Assembly (NCBI GenBank): GCA_964017195.1
Contig: CAXHKT010000166.1
Span: 234,062-298,061, forward strand
Direction of reading: 5' to 3'
DNA from: Siderastrea radians
Lineage: Eukaryota; Cnidaria; Anthozoa; Scleractinia; Rhizangiidae
Length of the DNA stretch: 64,000 bases
Shown: piece after piece, positions 26,662-39,807 of the stretch
Layout of the letters: each line of letters starts with the position of its first letter
Position numbering within the stretch: the first letter of the stretch is position 1
Notes under the pieces: model-generated
Told to the model about the DNA's origin: nothing
The model's input: the letters and a program-made list of their open reading frames with translations, nothing else
Database searches by the model: none
Translations under genes and position numbers: made by a program

Positions 26662-28050
26662 TCACAGCCAACAATGTAGTTGTCTTCTGTGCGGATGCAC
26701 GTTGTGGGTCTCAGCCAGGTTTTCAATGTAATCCTTCTTATCCCTCTTCGCCATCTTCTTTAACTCCTTGTCCAGGTCTTGGTATTTCGTTCTGTAGAGG
26801 TCTTTCACTCTCTCTGATCTTGCTGAGTTTATCTTCTCCTCCATCTGTTTCTTTCTATTATCTTGTCCCATGTTCCTTGCTGTATCCATTCTTCGTTCTT
26901 CCTTTTTCTGAATCCCAGTATTTTCTCCTCCCGCTTCTCTAACTGTCTGGTGGAAACTGCTGAGGGTGGGTTCTACCAATTCTTCCTCAAGGGCTTGGAA
27001 CCGGTTTCTGAGTTCCAGCTGAAATGATGCCTTGGTCTCCGGAACTTTTAGTTTAGTGGCATCAATCCTTCTCAGTTTGTCTTCTCCTATCTTGGTTTTG
27101 CACAGCTTGATGGTAAGCATTGCCATCAACAACAGCTGGTGATCGCCCCTAAGATCCGCTCCTCTTTGTACCCTCATGTCTAGGAGTGAGTTCTTCCACT
27201 TGCTGTTGATGTATCTGGGTGTGTGTCTTGCCATCTGAGGATGTCCGTGTCGTTTTGTGAATCTCTCTGTGCGGGAACAGAACCAATGACCAGGTTATTG
27301 GCCTTGCACAAGTCGCAGAGTCTGTGGCCATTGTCATTGATGTTACCACACCCATTGCTCCCCACGATTTTGTTGCGGTCTTCGTTGTCGTTCCCAACAC
27401 GACCATTGAAATCTCCAATCACACACAGCACATCATGTGATGGTACCTCTTGAATGACTTGCTGTAACTGGTCGTAAAAAGCATCTTTCATTGCTTCCTC
27501 TGCATCTTCTATGGGGGCGTAACACGTGATGACAGTGAGCTTAGCGTACTTGGAGTTGAATCAAGCCATGATGAGTCTCACCCAGTGTTTTCCATTCCAT
27601 GAATGCCTTTGCTGCTTTGTCTGACATGATTGCTACGCCTTCTGCGTGTTGGTTATCCTTTCATCTAGAGTGTATCACTGCGTGTCCAGATCTTTCCTTT
27701 ATCATTCCTGATCCTGTCCATCATGCTTCGCTTATCCCAATAATGCCCATCCCATCTCCATCACAATTTGAGCCACAGGGCCAGTCAATAATCTTGGGAC
27801 ACCTTGCCGACCCCTCCCCCTTCCCCCCTTTGCAATATTGAAAAGACTAGAAAATGTGCTATTTTCTGTCCGAAAAGCCAGCAGTTTGTACAACATTGAA
27901 CGGGGGAAGGGGTTCTGTCCTCAGAGGTGTCAAATGTCCCAAGAATCATTGTCCGAGACTGCAGCTTGCCATTCTGATGCATAGTGCTTACATTCCAGCA
28001 GCCAACTCTGATCGTCTCGCCGACAGAAACTCAGTCCTCGAGATGCTGGT
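26662..28050 (-). pseudogene. Non-LTR retrotransposon endonuclease fragment
   Basis: Minus-strand frames give, in order, VGCWNVSTMHQNGKLQS (about 28010), an apurinic-endonuclease-type block DVLCVIGDFNGRVGNDNEDR and NNLVIGSVPAQ (27450-27280), then WKNSLLDMRVQRGADLRGDH (about 27190), then a helical connector to 26662. This is the start of ORF2 of a CR1/RTE-like LINE of the type often annotated as craniofacial development protein 2. Frames change at least twice (near 27230 and 27500-27900) and the reverse transcriptase is missing, so it is a dead 5' fragment. Confidence 0.7.
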
Positions 28051-29429
28051 TCCCGGCTGGGTTTAGGTTTGGCCAACACCTGTCATCGATCCAATTGCTC
28101 GGATTGCGTTGTTCCTGCTGCCACAGCTTTGGTTTCTGGTGCAGGTTTCTGTAACATTTGGATTTTTACGGGGTAGGGTTGTCAACGCTATGCCCAACCC
28201 TAAGCTGGAGGACCATGGTGTCCATTTTCGTCTGTCCCCTCACCATAGACCTGCCCAGCATGGTTTAACCTGGCAGGGGCCAAAGGCCCCTGCTGGCATA
28301 GCTCCAAGGGTCCTAAAGGCATGCAAGCTACTACACTGACGATGAAATGAAATTGTTTGGTGATGGGATGAAATTGTTTGGCCACTCCATGTAGTGCTTG
28401 GGTTTTGGAGGTGCGATATTCGGGAGAGGGGTCTGATGACCAAGGAGCTGCTTGATGGCAAAGCTGGAGGGCTTACAGCTCTAACTGAAGCTTTTCCTTC
28501 TTAGCCTTGATCAGCTCCAATTTCTCCTTTAGAGACACGAGGGGTGTCCACCGACGATGAAGTGGGAAAAGGAGAGGCCTCCTCTCTCAAGGTTGAGGGC
28601 GAGATTGACGTATGGAAAGGCAGTTCATGAAGAGTTGCGATGTCGTAGAGATATTAGGATTCCAGTTTCGGTTTGGTAGTACTCTTTGGTCGTCGAGGTT
28701 TTTCAGTTTTGGCTGCCACAGCTATTCTGAGGAGAAGATGAGTCAGAGCCTCAAACCAGCATTGTAAAAAAAAAGAGCTTGGAGTGAGTCCCTGCCCAAG
28801 TGCTGACGACACGGATAGTGCCGGATAGTGGCCGTGGTTCCACTAGCTTTTGACGCCATTGTAACTGTTGTTTTTGAAATCTTAACTTACAATGTTGTAA
28901 CAACAATGTGGATACTGGTGTTTACAAAAATTTTATTGTTTCGTTGCTCGTGCTGGAGTGTTGATTATTCCCATAAGGATTCTAACAATAAAATTTTACG
29001 TAAAACACCACTTTTACCTATTTAATGCGACTGCCGCTTTAGTTTGTGCTTTCGTTTTCCAACAATATTCGCGATAAAATGCCAGCTAGGCATATTTTGA
29101 TCCTTCTTCCACATAGAATTTTTGTGTATCAAAATGTCATTTACAGGCAATGTTTTACTCGTCGGGGAATGTTAAACCGTCCTGTTGTTTGGGTTATCCT
29201 TGACCACAGCTTTGGCTTGAGGAGATACTTAATAACAGAGTTCTTAACGACAAATCGAAAATGAACTTCAGAGTGACAAGGGGGACATTTGACTAAATTT
29301 GTGGACTTATTGGCCGTGATATACAGCGACAAAATCCTGGGTTTAGGCAAACTGTTTCGATTCCAAAACGAGTGGCCACGCACTCTGGAGGCTGGGATCA
29401 GGAGACACATACAGAACTACCACTACTAC
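28051..29429. other. Probable LINE 5' remnant, then no gene
   Basis: 28100-28520 contains GC-rich, low-information sequence with a direct repeat (GATGAAATGAAATTGTTTGG / GATGGGATGAAATTGTTTGG at 28340-28380), likely continuing the LINE fragment. 28520-29429 shows no supported gene. Confidence 0.35.
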
Positions 29430-30080
29430 AGTGAAGATTTGTCACAACTTTTTGAAGCAATCATCAGAGTCCAGTAGGAGTTTTTTAGTTCCCAAGTCAG
29501 GAAGATGACATCAGGGATTCAATAAAAAACTGAGGAAAACTTCGATTTTCCTCAAGTGACGGGCGAACTCGACGGGATGCATGTTGAGATGAAAGCCCCG
29601 TAAAAGAATCCTGAACATTATTTGGACAGGAAGCAAAAATACTCGGTTATGACTCAGGCTGGCCAGTATGTTATTTGTGGATGTCAGTACGGGATGGCCC
29701 GGAAGCATTCATGATGACAGAGTACTCCATCTTTGCAGACTTTACAGAGAGGCAGAGAACAGAAATATGTTGTCAGAGCCCTTTCGAGTGATAAATGGGT
29801 GTAACATTAGTCTCAGATTTTGGGGGGATCTCGCATATCCACTGTGGCCCTGGCTTATGACTGCCTACCATGGTCATGGGCCTCTAACTGCAGCACAGCA
29901 GAGATTTAACAATCGACTAGCAAGAGCAAGAGTGATAGTGGAATGTGCCCTTGATTTACTCAAGTGTCCCTGGCTCCGTCTTTTGAAAATGACAGAAGAG
30001 TCAATTGATCGAGATCGAGTGATGATGATGATGATGATGACCATAATGGTGCAGGATGCAGAAGGGCTGAGGACATAGCA
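29430..30080 (+). pseudogene. PIF/Harbinger transposase relic
   Basis: Plus-strand blocks GELDGMHVEMKAP (about 29550), then GWPGSIHDDRVLHL (about 29690), GDLAYPLWPWLM (about 29830) and RFNNRLARARVIVECALDLL (about 29910) follow the order of the DDE nuclease of PIF/Harbinger elements. A stop follows the first block (MKAP then TAA) and the frame changes near 29650, so it is inactive. A GAT-repeat (30020-30042) sits near its end. No TIRs were found. Confidence 0.7.
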
Positions 30081-30829
30081 AGAAGAGTCAGACAAACAAT
30101 CATGGACTATCTTTGAACCTTTGGAATAAAACAACTTTTATGCATTATGCTTTATGTCTAGTGGATGTTTATACAAATTCTTTTAATATAATCCTGATAG
30201 ACGCTTTGGTTCTATACTTTTTGTTAGTGGGGGTGTGGGTTTTATTTTTTGGTAACTGTATTCACTGGACTTCATTTTGGGGGGAATCGATGGAAAAGGG
30301 GGCGGGAGACAGGCAAATTACCCTTCCAAATTACCATTAGTGGCGTGGGTAGGCAAGAACTGGTCCCCCCCCGCCTGAGTTGGGTTTCTTTTTTCGTGCT
30401 AAGAAGGCCAAGAAAAAACACGTTAAGTTGGCTGGTCATTCTTAATAAGAAGTACGTTATCAGTGTTTGTGTTTTGTCCAAAAGTTGTTTTAACATTACA
30501 TGTTCAAAGACTCGAAATAGGCCCCCTCTCCCTCTCTAATAAGCCCCGCTCCCCTCGTGAGGGGGCTTCTATAGTATTTTTCAGTTTTAACTGCGTTTTC
30601 GTTTTTGTTCAACGTTGTAGTTCAATTTGCTTTTTACTTTCACAATCCATGTACTTTTAAATTTCATTTCAATCTCATTGGACTTTCGATGATATTTGAT
30701 TTTTCTTGAGGTTATCTTTCAATTTTATTTTAATTTGCTTTAGATTTTATTATCAGTTTTCTTTTATTTCTCAGGTCAACCAAAAACAACTGCACAAAAA
30801 AGTCTGAATTTTTTATTGGCAGCCCTTTG
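30081..30829. other. No gene seen
   Basis: Low-complexity, T-rich and G-rich sequence including a GC-rich segment CCCCTCTCCCTCTCTAAT near 30523. No coding signal. Confidence 0.4.
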
Positions 30830-31900
30830 TCCTTGAGACATTCTCTATCTTGACGGCATTTCAGCAATCCAGCTGATTTTGGAGGAAGGAGTTAAATGCT
30901 GTGCATATTGTTGAGGCCCGGGGCACAGTTGTGGTTCTCAACCGGTTAACGTCCCGATGATTGCGTTCATTTAGTAAAGTTCTGAGCGCTGAGAAAAAAT
31001 TGTGAAAAAAGTGAATTCTAGATGGTTGTTGGTGTTTTCTCCAAGATTTAGCGTTTCGTCTTTGAGGCTTGTCACCCATTAATGTTTTATCGGCATCCAG
31101 TTAAGCTTTAGGAACTCTATGATGCTGTTTGGTTTTGTGGCCTTAATGGCTTCCCAGTGTCTGTCAAATTCCCTTTTTAATTTTGTTAATCTAAAGCATT
31201 TCAAGATTAGATGGGAACCTCTGATCCACAACAAACGTTATTGGAGATGTTGATATTTGAGACCTTTGACCCACTTGGCAATTTATATAGTTGTTTATTT
31301 AGATGTATTTATTTGTCTATCTTATTTATTTAATAGCTTGTGCTTTCTGTTTGTTTCTATTTGTAAAGATGCGTAAAGTATTAATGTTATTGCTGTATAC
31401 GGTTGATAATTTCTTATCTATTGGTTCTATTTGTAAAGATGTGCATAGTATTATTGTAATTGCTTATCTATTGTATTGTAATTTTTTTGTTAATGGCTAA
31501 AACTAAATACAGAGGCATTCTCAGTTCCAAAAGTTTGTAGGTGTCATCAACCATAATCTCTGGGAATTTATTGTATATGGTGTGCATGTATTCCTTTTGG
31601 TAAATGAGGCCCTTGAAGTTGTTTTCCTCATCGACAATAACTTTAGTAATAGATCCTTGTTGCCGGCTCAAGAAGTCAATGACGTGATCAAGGTTGTCCT
31701 GGTCATTTTCACTTGTTGTCCTTTGTTGAATGTTGGAAATACCTTCCTGGGTAATTTTTTTCTGCCAGAGATGCTTGATGTTAGCCCACATGTTGGTGTT
31801 AATGTTATATGGATCTGCTTCAGTTTATGTCTTAGAAGGGTCCATGTCAGGAGAAGTTTTAACAGAGATTTCACCATGTAAAGTCCAGACAGGTGACTGG
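30830..31900 (-). pseudogene. MULE-type transposase relic, split by a repeat
   Basis: The minus strand first reads KVIVDEENNFKGLIYQKEY, then FPEIMVDDTYKLLELRMPLY (31881-31468). After the inserted repeat (31197-31471) it reads KREFDRHWEAIKATKPN and DETLNLGENTNNHLE (31190-30990) in several frames. These blocks match the MuDR/ZSWIM-like transposases common in cnidarian genomes: the DATYKLN.LRMPLY catalytic segment (here with VDDTYK) and the later NNR(L/V)ES segment. Stops and frame changes show it is dead. Confidence 0.6.
31197..31471 (+). repeat. Interspersed repeat, copy B
   Basis: Direct counterpart of minus-strand 485-682, inserted between two blocks of the MULE relic. It contains an internal near-duplicate: TTCTATTTGTAAAGATG occurs twice about 71 bases apart. 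Confidence 0.6.
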
Positions 31901-32640
31901 ATTTATTCTTTCTTTTTTTAATGATTTTGACAAAAGGTGTCTTCTAAATGTCAGGTTTTCATTGATGTATATGCGATTTAAAGATTCATCGGCTGGAGAA
32001 TACTGTCGCAAACTGTTGGAGACCTTAACATTTCTCAGCTTGGCTTTTTCTTTGTAGACCTTAGATTTAATTTTGTGACTGCAGAATGTTGCTGTTATGG
32101 GCTGGTTTCCTTTTCTTGGCTGTAGCTTATGAGCGAACTCAATGTCATCTTCAATTTTGAGGTTCTACACTGATGACATCTTGTGCGTTAGCGCACAGAC
32201 ATTCTGGAATGCTGTGAATCTCCAAGAAATTTTTGCACGTTTACTGCTTAAGGTTTTGGGTTTCGCCTTCTTGTTGTCGCAGTGATTTTTTAGTGGTACT
32301 GAGTTTTTCTTTCGTCATCTCTAGTTCTTTCATCAGCAACGTATTCATCTGTGATGTCTTCAGATGGTCCTCCTTTAGCTGTCTCAGTGCAGTATCGCTG
32401 AAGTCCAGGGAGCTTTTCAAGTCTGTGAGTTCCTTCCTGAGATTTTTGTTTTCCTCAACGATGGTAGCCATAGTAGCTTAAATTTTGGCAAGCATAGTTT
32501 TGATCTCTTGCAGGCTTGGTTCATCTTCTTGGGCGCATGTGGTATTGCTTTTGTCATCGGTGTAGTCCATCGTATTGGATTTCTTGGTGTTGCTAGTGTT
32601 TTCTTCCATGGATCCTCTATCACCTCTTTTGTGCTTCACC
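31901..32640 (-). other. Coiled-coil ORF of unknown origin
   Basis: A 76-codon minus-strand frame (32471-32241), MATIVEENKNLRKELTDLKS and onward, is a clean coiled coil rich in Leu/Glu/Lys. An overlapping frame upstream is proline/lysine-rich. It could be the N-terminal region of a transposon protein. It abuts the gypsy LTR at 32641. Nothing else is supported here. Confidence 0.35.
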
Positions 32641-32796
32641 TGTTATGCAGTGAGCAATGCAGACAAGACGTCCATGTTAAGTGCTTTATTTATTACGCCT
32701 GTACTCGAACCCCGAGTTCATCCGGGAACTCTGAATTACATATGCCATAAGTGCGAGTAACATAAATCCAAGTAACGCAATAACAATAACGTGACA
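32641..32796 (-). repeat. Gypsy 3' LTR
   Basis: TGTTATGCAGTGAGC...AATAACGTGACA as read on the plus strand. A purine-rich tract (AGGGATGGCGGGA on the minus strand, 32797-32809) adjoins the inner edge, as expected for the polypurine primer. About 156 bp, short for an LTR. It matches 42144-42302 with about ten differences. Confidence 0.8.
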
Positions 32797-33098
32797 TCCC
32801 GCCATCCCTGAAAAAAAAAGCTTCAATGCCTGGGTTGCATTGATAGTTAACAGCGTCAATGACGCTAAAAAAAGTGAAGAAAATAATACATATGAAACAT
32901 ATTAACAACCAAAGTTTTGTTCAATCAGTGTAATCCTTGTCGTTCATTATCTTTCTAATAAAGAACAAAGTCCTTGAACTTCTTTGGTTGGTGCGCTACT
33001 CATCCTGATCTGGTAGTTGGCTGACGGCTAGGGACAGCCGAAGTCCTGTCGATCTCCTAGTCCCCCTGTTGCGGCTCAGCAGGTGGTACGGAATCGGG

Positions 33099-34054
33099 TC
33101 ATTCAGCCTGAAGCGGCATTGCAGGCAGTTGTTGATCAGGCGTGTATTCCGCCGTTACTGGTGCCGAGGTCTGTGCCAGTGGAAGCGGCGGAGGCTGCAT
33201 AGGGGCATTTATCGGTGGCGCGGGTGGACGTAATCGGGTCCCGTTGCAGCGAAGTACAAGGTTGCCTGTGTCTATGCTGTAGGAGCATGGGGTTTGATTG
33301 TTGATGATTTGACCATAAATCCAGGGGCTCCCTCTTAGTGATGGACGGGGTTTGGCATAAGCATGAGAACCCAGTGGCTGCAGGGAAGCCTGTGCGTGCT
33401 TGTCATAATGAGCTTTGGATGCTTGTTTGCGGCAGTTGATTTTGGAGGAGACCGTAACGGGATCTGTAGCTTCAGGTTGAAGCAAATCTTCTGAGAATGG
33501 CACGGTAGGGCAGGTGCATCTGTCCATTAGTCGCTGGACTGGAGAGAAGGAGTGGCCACGTGGTGGAGTATTTCTGATGTTAACGAGTGCCAGACAGACG
33601 TCTTGTGACTTCTTTAGGAGAGATTGGGCATCACTGACGGCTGCTTCAGCTTTGCCATTGCTGCGAGACCGGTAGGGCGAGGATGTTACATGCTCAAAAC
33701 CAAAAGTCTGGGCAAACGTCTGGTACTCATGAGATACAAACTGGAGTCCATTGTCTGTAAGGCAACGCAAAGGTATGCGTGTCGTGCGAAGTGAGCCTTG
33801 GTGAGATTAACGACAGTGATTGATAGAGTGTTGTTAAGTTAGTCCAGCTCATAGAAGTCACTGTAGTGGTCCACAGTGACAAGATAGTGCTTGTGTTGGT
33901 AGTCGAATATGTCCTGCGAAACAAACTGCCATGGTAGGGTCGGAGTAGAGTGTGATAACATCGGCTCAGTGGCGGCTTGTTTTCCGTATTGAGTGCAGGT
34001 AGGGCAGTTGTGGCAGAATTCTTCAATGTCCTTGGACATGCTTGGCCAAAACAC
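33099..34054 (-). pseudogene. Gypsy integrase
   Basis: The zinc-binding tail CHNCPTCTQYGKQA and the start of the core (FVSQDIFDYQHKHYLVTVDH) are in one frame. The rest of the core (MRCLTDNGLQFVSHEYQTFA, then SSPYRSRSNGKAEAAV) and the C-terminal part are in another (33770-33099). The break lies near 33730-33840. The first catalytic Asp (QDIFDY), second (TDNGLQF) and Glu (KAEAAV) are present. It ends in a Pro/Ala/Gln-rich tail. Confidence 0.8.
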
Positions 34055-34258
34055 AGCGTCTCTTACGAAACGGATGCAATATTCCGGACCTCTATGCGAC
34101 TGATGAATTTAGACAGCATAGGGAGCAGAGGTGGCTAAGGCTTTGGCTTCATCAAAGGCTTGTTGGCGTATTGCTGACCATAGGAAGGGTATGGCGCCTT
34201 TAGTGAGGTTTCGCAGGGGCTGTTTAACGGTGCTCAGTTGTGGGCAGAATTTGCTGAG

Positions 34259-35133
34259 TTAGCTGATTGCTCCCAGGAATCTGCAGACTCCTTGCTTGTC
34301 CATTGGAATAGGCATGTTTACTACGGCCTGGACAGTAACTGGGTTGGGTTGGAGACCATCAGTAGTGATGACGTGACCCATGAAGACTGCTTTGTGGACA
34401 AGAAATTTCATTTTGTTGACGTTAAGCTTCACGTGGTGTTCTTCAAACTGCTCAAGTACGGCGATGAGGTTGCAGTCATGGTCAATCCTGGCTTCCGCAT
34501 CGGTGTCGCCACAGCCTGGAATGAGGATGTCATCGGCAATACTGATGACCTGGAGACCTTTGAGGACCATGTGGATTTGGCACTGCCATTCTTCAGATGC
34601 CGAAGATATCACAAATGGTAGCCTAGTCCATCTGTAGCGGCCCCGTGGCGTAAACATGGTGGTCATGAACTTAACGTCAGAGGAATGTTTTGGAACGTTT
34701 CTTTGACGTCTATCACTGTCATGTATTTCATTCCATGCAACTTGCGAAGATTCTCCTCCAAGGTCGGGATGATGTACTTTGGGCGTTGTATGGCCTTGTT
34801 GAGGGTCTGGGAAGGGTCTAGGCATATTCGAATCTTTCCTGGCTTGGTCGGGGTAGGTTCTCTCTCTCGTATGACCATGTTGGAGATCCAGTCTGTTGGT
34901 TGAGATACTCGAACCAGCTGGCCAGTGGCTTCATATGTGTCTAGTGCTGCTTTGATTGACTCTAGTTTCGAGATGGGCTGGCGGTGAATGGGGGCATGGA
35001 CAGGCTTGATGTCTGTGTCCAGATCGAAATCAACAGGAGGGCCAAGGAAGCCAAGCGCTTGAAAAAGTGAGGTACAGTTCTTTGAAATGAACTCCCTGGT
35101 TAAAGTACCTAGGTCTGGCCACATGCGCTTCAA
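34259..35133 (-). pseudogene. Gypsy reverse transcriptase
   Basis: 35133-34663 encodes the N-terminal palm/fingers (PVHAPIHRQPISKLES, IRICLDPSQTLNKAIQRP, YMTVIDVKETF). An overlapping frame 34825-34259 continues (RYRWTRLPFVISSASEEWQ, ISIADDILIPG, VFMGHVITTDG). The active-site box is ADD as expected. A one-base break near 34680-34690 separates the frames. The RNase H domain is absent. Confidence 0.8.
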
Positions 35134-35469
35134 GGTATCTGGGGGTATCTGGGGGTATCTGCTGAATCTTTGTGAGTGCCTGGGTCAGGTGTCAGGGGAG
35201 ATGGAGGTTTGGCATTTCCTGGTGAAGTCGGCATTGAGGGTGAGCACACCAAGTGCTTTGCTGTCCTCTGTGCTGAGTAAGGCCGGCTGGTCAGTGTCGA
35301 TGACTTGGAATGTGAGATTGCAAGTGGTGTTGCCTTTACTAGCTTTGAGTGTGATTTGGCCAATGGGCTTGATTGGTGGGCTGGCATAGGGTATTATCAC
35401 AGTTTTGGTTGGTGCCAGTTTGGCCCAGGGCATACTGGAGAGGAGGTTGGATGGTAGTTTTTTTTTGTA
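35134..35469 (-). pseudogene. Gypsy protease, 3' part
   Basis: NLLSSMPWAKLAPTKTVIIP followed by TFQVIDTDQPALLSTEDSKALG matches the C-terminal half of gypsy aspartic proteases. The N-terminal half lies beyond the LINE at 40802-41077. The imperfect triplication GGGGTATCTG at 35138-35161 lies at the protease-RT junction. Confidence 0.65.
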
Positions 35470-35624
35470 TTTTATTTCTTTTTTTCTTTTACAGGTATAG
35501 ATCAAGAAACATACAGAAAAAAAAATTACAAAATTGACAACAATTACCTTACTTACAAACTACAAAGAAAGAAAAAGAACTTCACTGCACTACACTATAC
35601 AAGGATTACATATTCAACTTAAAC

Positions 35625-38600
35625 TTAAAATGAAAGAGTGATTTCGGGAATCCTAGAAAAACGAGGATGAGATAACAGCTTCTGTTGTATTAATGGGAGT
35701 AAAGGTTTCCATTTTTTGTCATGGAATTGGATTTTGTTTTTTTTCGCGATAAAACGTTTGGTTTGAAACGTCTTTTTAAATTTATCAACTAGCAATCTTA
35801 TACATGAGGAGCTCTCATTTAACTTGCAACGATAAATGAAATATTTACTTTCAAGAAGGATGTAGTTGACTAGAATGCTCATATTATCTTTATCTAAAAT
35901 CCCAAAAAGAACATCCTTAATATCAAACCTAACAGTTATATTTACAGAATTAAGTAATACCTTTAAATCATCCCAAAACATACACACTTTCGGACAATGG
36001 AAAAAAAGATGTTCTATGGTCTCCAACTCCTTTTCACAAAAATCGCATAAGGGAGAATCTACTTTTTTAAACTTAAACAGCATCTTGTTTGTGTATAAGA
36101 TCCTGTTTAATATTTTATATTGGAATTCTCTTAATTTAGTATCCAATGTTGTTTTGAAGGGCAGTAGATATATCTTTTCCCAGTCTAACTGGGATGCGTG
36201 CGTGCTGAAGGCTTCATTATATTTCTTTTGCGCTGTTGGTATACTGGATGTCTTGGAAACAAAACTGTCATATAATAACTTCGATTTAAGATTTTGCAAA
36301 TTGACTTTTTTCCCTTGAATGCGTAAATTGAAATCAGTTTGGATTAGATCATAAGTTTCTGAGGAGATAGAGTTTTTTGTTTTTCAATATTTTGCGCCAT
36401 TCTTCTGGAAAAGCATTGAAGAGACTGAAAAGTAGAAAATGTTCAACTGGTGAGAGAGTTGAATATAATGGTTCCTTGTTCGACTTGAACTCTCCCCGTA
36501 TGTCGTAGAGGTCTCCAATTCTTACGATTCCAAGATCAATTAGCCTACTGTTATAAATTGACTTGGATTCAATGCAAATGAACTGGTTGTTCCATATGAC
36601 TTGATTTGCTATTTCTAAGGATGGGGAGGGGTTGTCCTCGTTTAAAAGGGCCCATGTCGCAGTGCATTCTTTGTAAAATTCTGGAAGAGTTATCGGTAGT
36701 TTAGTGTAATTAAAATTGCAATGAAACAAGAATTTCCCCCCTACTTTTTTAAGATAAAAATCCAGAAAAAACTACCAGCTAGAGGGATCAATGGAAAGAT
36801 ATCTTTTGATACAAATTATTCTTTGGGCAGAAATCATTGACTCAATGTTGGGCATTTTCAAGCCTCCTTTATCAATAGGGTTAATAAATGCTGTGCGCTT
36901 TACTTTATCTTTTCCCTTCCAAACAAAAGAATATAATAAAGTATTTATTTTTTTGATAAACTCTTTTTTGTTTAAAATGAGAACAACTCTGTATAAGATC
37001 TTTGGTATGGCGAAAGATTTGATCACTTGGATTTTTCCAAGTAGTGTAAGTCCTCTCCAGCTCCAGCCCTTCAACAATCCTCTCAAAGATTTCTCGATTG
37101 ATTCAAAGTTTAGCTTATAAAACAGTGAGTGCTTAAAGGTAAAGTTAACCCCTAAAATTTTGATGACCTTACTTATTTCATTTACACCTAGTTCTGAGCT
37201 GCTTACTTCCATATTTCCTAGTAGAAGAATTTCCGTTTTGTCGCGATTAAGCTTCAATCCAGAGTATGTACTAAACAGATCGATAGTATCAAAAAGAGTG
37301 CGGTGTGAGAGTTTGTCCCTAACAAATGATGTCATATCATCAGCGAATGTAACTAATTTGATTTCAGAACCATCCACTGCAATGCCCTTGATTTGATCGT
37401 TGTTACGTATGGATAATGCCAATAATTCAAGTACTATTATGAAAAGAGAAGGTGAGAGTGGGTCACCCTGGCGAACACCCCGTTTAAGATTAAAAGAGGG
37501 AGTGGAAAAACCATTATTGGTAACGCAACTTGATATATTCTTATAAAACGTTTTTATCCACCCCAAGAAGGATTCTCCGAAGCCAAAGAATTCTAGTGAT
37601 TTGTGAAGGAAGTTCCAATTTAAAGAATCGAAGGCTTTCTCAAAATCAATTGCAGTCATTATACTTTGGTAGTCTCGCATTTTTGTAAATTCCATAACGT
37701 CACTTATCGTACGAGTTGCATCAAAAATGGTTCGTCCTTTCACAAAGGCATTCTGATCATAATGAATAATATGTGGTAAGACGTTCTCAAGCCTTTTGGC
37801 AATAGCTTTTGAGCCGATTTTAACATCAACATTTACGAGAGAAATGGGTCTCCAGTTTTTTATCCATCTTCTGTCCTTGTCTTTTTTCTCAATTAAGGTT
37901 ATTACGGCTTGCTTTTGCGAATTTGATAATTCTCCATGAAAATACGCATAATTTAATGAGTCCACTAGAAGCGTCCCGATTTCTGACCAGAAGAACTTGT
38001 AAAATTCTATAGTGAGCCCATCGTTTCCAGGAGTTTTATTGTTACTAAAGGTAGACAGCACCTTGAAACATTCGGAATATGTCAATTGGCCCTCACACAT
38101 TTCACGCATTGAGTCAGGTAACTTAGGAGATGAAAGGTTATCTTCCAGAAAGGGACAAGTTGAATAGTCAGTTTGTAATCCCGACTTTTCGTCGTAAAGT
38201 TCTGAATAAAAACTGTGAATTTCATTCATAATAGTGTCCGGAGCAGTAGTCTCTTCTCCATTTGTTTGAATAAGCTTTCGTATGCAGCTTTTTTTCTTAT
38301 TTCTGTTTTCTAGATTTAGGAAATACTTGCTGTTTGTTTCCCCTTGTTCAAACCATGTAGCGCGAGAACGGATGATTGAGCCTCTTACAATGTAGTCATA
38401 CTCTTTTTCATACTCTGTCTTAGCCGATTCGAGGTTGGCTAGATTTTCTTGTGTCGGTGATTCTGCTATTTTTTCCTCGCATACTTTGAGCCTGTTCTCA
38501 ATTGTCTGAATTCTATTTCTCCTTTCCTTAGCTTTCAGTTTGCTATACGATATACTTTCTTCGCGAATTTTATATTTCATCCAGTCCCATTTAATTCTTA

Positions 38601-39483
38601 AATCGTCGCAGAAATTAATTTCGTCTAGCCACTTAGGAAAGTTTACGTGTAAACGCTCAACGAAAAGAGCATCATCCAAGAGACTATTATTGAACTTCCA
38701 AAAAGATGGGCCTCGCCGCTGATCATCTAGACTGTCAATTTCTAAAATTATTGCATGGTGATCCGTTCTTATAGCTGTCACTATGTCGACTTTAGATACA
38801 TCATCTTGTAACAAGTCGCTAATGAGCCAATAATCAAGGTGTCTTTGAATAATTGGGCTTTTTTGTCTCCAAGAAAATTTCTTACTATTGGGATTACGGA
38901 TTCTCCAGATGTCAACTAAATCATAATTCATCATAATGTCCTCCACACACTTAACTGAGTCTTTTAACACAGGGTTTCCACCCAAACAGTCTAGGTTTGG
39001 ATCCATAGTTACGTTTAAATCCCCTCCTAATATAATTTTGTAGTCAGAGTCTTTGTATCCCTCATCGCAGATAAGCTCAGACAATGTTTGGAAGAACAAT
39101 GATTGTTTAGTGGTGGTATTGGGAGCGTAAATATTCACCAGAAGGAATGAAACATCTTGAATTGTTGTCTCTAGAATAAGGTACCTCCCTTCCTCATCCG
39201 ATCGAATTGATTTCAATTTAAAGTCAAGGGATTTACATATAAGGATGGCGACCCCACGACTATGGTTGGAGCCATGAGCGAAGTAAATGTCTCCGGACCA
39301 CTGCTTTTTCCATTGATTTTCAATCTCTTTAGTGCTGTAAGTTTCTTGTAGAAAGCAAATGTCTGAATTTTGCTTAGCTAGCCAGTTAAAAATGGACTTA
39401 CGTTTCTCAAACGCATGGATACCCCGAACGTTCAGCGAAAGAGTTTTAAACTTTAGGTTGTTAGAATCCATTGAAGTTTGCAT
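35625..39483 (-). pseudogene. LINE ORF2: endonuclease and reverse transcriptase
   Basis: The first 903 codons carry the endonuclease (SLNVRGIHAFEKRKSIFNW, FLQETY, LVNIYAPN, ILGGDLNV, RTDHHAIILEI) and reverse transcriptase (RPISLVNVDVKIGSKAIAKR, GVRQGDPLSPSLF, FADDMTSF). A TAG at 36772-36774 interrupts but the same frame continues to 36349. A run of A near 36372 shifts frame into the last part (to 35625), which ends with a Cys/His motif CDFCEKELETIEHLFFHC typical of L1-type ORF2 proteins. It makes the cDNA and nicks the target. Confidence 0.88.
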
Positions 39484-39807
39484 ACATATCGAAAAAGGTC
39501 AAAAACAGTAGCTGTTATTCCCAGAAGGGTCACTGTTACCAGAACAATTAACGCATTCCCGATTTTGTTAATTGCGTAGTGAATAAACATAGAATAACAT
39601 ACATAACAAAACAAAGGAAACGAGATGAAAAACGTAGCCAGTGTGAATAATCAAACTGTTAAAGCTACGCTTGGACGAGATCAAGTGTTAGACTTTTGTT
39701 TAACTCGAAATTCAAAAAAGAACTTGTTTACTAATCAGCTCGTGGGCTTAGTGTCGAGAGGTCGGCCTCACCTAAGATAGTTAAAGGAAAGAGTCTTATG
39801 CTTATCA

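Noticed and set aside
26628..26942. Plus-strand 104-codon frame
   Set aside because: It is the shadow of the minus-strand LINE endonuclease connector.
30020..30042. Functional coding GAT/ATG repeat
   Set aside because: A trinucleotide microsatellite inside a dead Harbinger relic.
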